Shown here: positions 63,728 to 64,000 of the stretch, one piece after another
Numbering within the stretch: position 1 is the stretch's first letter
Layout: the number at the start of each line of letters is the position of its first letter
Origin: Aliiglaciecola sp. M165
GTDB lineage: Bacteria; Pseudomonadota; Gammaproteobacteria; Enterobacterales; Alteromonadaceae
Direction of reading: 5' to 3'
Length of the DNA: 64,000 nt
Assembly: GCF_007197995.1 (NCBI RefSeq)
Contig: NZ_VKKH01000008.1
Span: forward strand, 202,911-266,910
The notes under the pieces: model-generated
The model's input: only the letters and a program-made list of their open reading frames with translations
What the model was told of the DNA's origin: nothing
Database searches by the model: none
Program-made: the position numbers and the translations under genes

Positions 63728-64000
63728 TGGTGGACGCTACTGCCGGCTCGGTCTGAAAGACTTGAACCAGTGACCCTCGCCGAATCAATTTTAAACATGG
63801 GGAAAGTGGTGGACGCTACTGCCGGCTCGGTCTGAAAGACTTGACCAGTGACCCTCGCCGAATGAATTTTGAACATGGGGAAAGTGGTGGACGCTACTGC
63901 CGGCTCGGTCTGAAAGACTTGAACCAGTGACCCTCGCCTAATCAATTTTAAACATGGGGAAAATGGTGGACGCTACTGCCGGCTCGGTCTGAAAGACTTG
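63728..64000. repeat. 79-base tandem repeat array, runs off the window
   Basis: Units begin at 63728, 63807, 63885 and 63964 with TGGTGGACGCTACTGCCGGC. Spacing is 79, 78 and 79 bases; the 78 comes from a one-base deletion in TTGACCAG. Copies differ at only a few positions. On the minus strand each unit contains GGTTCAAGTC, which matches the tRNA T-loop consensus, and ends in CCACCA. No spacers, so not CRISPR. The array continues past base 64000. Confidence 0.9.

Noticed and set aside
63643..63945. Minus-strand open frame with repeated peptide VFQTEPAVASTTFPMFKI
   Set aside because: It only mirrors the 79-base tandem repeat; the period is not a multiple of three, and the frame survives only because one unit lacks a base.
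63728..64000. CRISPR array
   Set aside because: Units are adjacent, there are no unique spacers of regular size, and no cas genes are nearby.
63728..64000. True tRNA gene in the tandem repeat
   Set aside because: A T-loop-like motif is present, but the T stem pairs poorly and the distance from T loop to CCA is about 40 bases; no acceptor, D or anticodon arm is found.

Overview
The window looks like chromosomal DNA of a marine gammaproteobacterium close to the Alteromonadaceae (Glaciecola/Paraglaciecola/Aliiglaciecola/Alteromonas type). The grounds are the rimP-nusA-infB-rbfA-truB block with rpsO close by, an initiator tRNA-Met gene, two large TonB-dependent receptors, several acyl-CoA catabolism clusters, a PEP-CTERM protein and three small secreted DUF3718-like proteins. 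This placement comes from gene content and protein style only; no database search was possible.

Layout. 1-6.6 kb: 3' part of a TonB-domain protein, a HAD phosphatase, a large secreted zinc metalloprotease and a TonB-dependent receptor. 6.9-10.2 kb: an operon of ACAD10/11-like acyl-CoA dehydrogenase, APH-fold phosphotransferase and quinone-oxidoreductase-like protein, followed by a lipoprotein whose ribosome binding site lies inside the operon terminator. 12-20.8 kb: two divergent catabolic operons. Haloalkane-dehalogenase-like hydrolase, SDR and acyl-CoA synthetase run leftward; a bifunctional enoyl-CoA hydratase/3-hydroxyacyl-CoA dehydrogenase, thiolase and acyl-CoA dehydrogenase run rightward. 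21-24.3 kb: an epoxide-hydrolase-like gene and a duplicated segment carrying a DUF3718-like gene, the two copies flanking a spondin-type PEP-CTERM protein gene; a third paralogue is at 11.3 kb. All three share an ATAC-N4-GTAT palindrome about 100 bases upstream. 24.5-29.3 kb: LysR regulator, MaoC-like dehydratase, second TonB-dependent receptor and pterin carbinolamine dehydratase. 29.5 kb: initiator tRNA-Met.

30-48.5 kb is more accessory. It holds a YHYH/MORN/SCO1 operon, a solute-binding protein, a diguanylate cyclase, a GGCT-like protein, an RRM protein, a three-gene leftward operon of two caspase-family proteins with a small membrane protein between them, a cytochrome b561, a D-threonine-aldolase-family enzyme, an SDR, small unknown proteins and a prolyl oligopeptidase. 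48.9-58.1 kb is the translation block, interrupted between truB and rpsO by a 232-base MITE and an oppositely oriented M28 peptidase gene; pnp does not follow rpsO. 58.1-63.7 kb carries a GFA-family protein, an Atm1-like ABC exporter operon, a TPR protein with a degenerate receiver domain, a foldback element and a ThuA-domain protein. The last 270 bases are a 79-base tandem repeat running off the window.

Working together: the 6.9-21.9 kb genes can be read as uptake and beta-oxidation of unusual (hydroxylated, halogenated or epoxidised) acyl substrates, with the TonB-dependent receptors as outer-membrane importers. The best candidate for an undescribed system is the caspase operon at 35.9-41.2 kb: a metacaspase-like protein with a DUF4384-like tail, a small three-helix membrane protein, and a membrane-anchored caspase-nSTAND ATPase ending in an unusual GATase-like domain. 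The best non-coding discoveries are a pair of 232-base foldback MITEs sitting directly behind stop codons, and the shared operator of the DUF3718-like paralogues.
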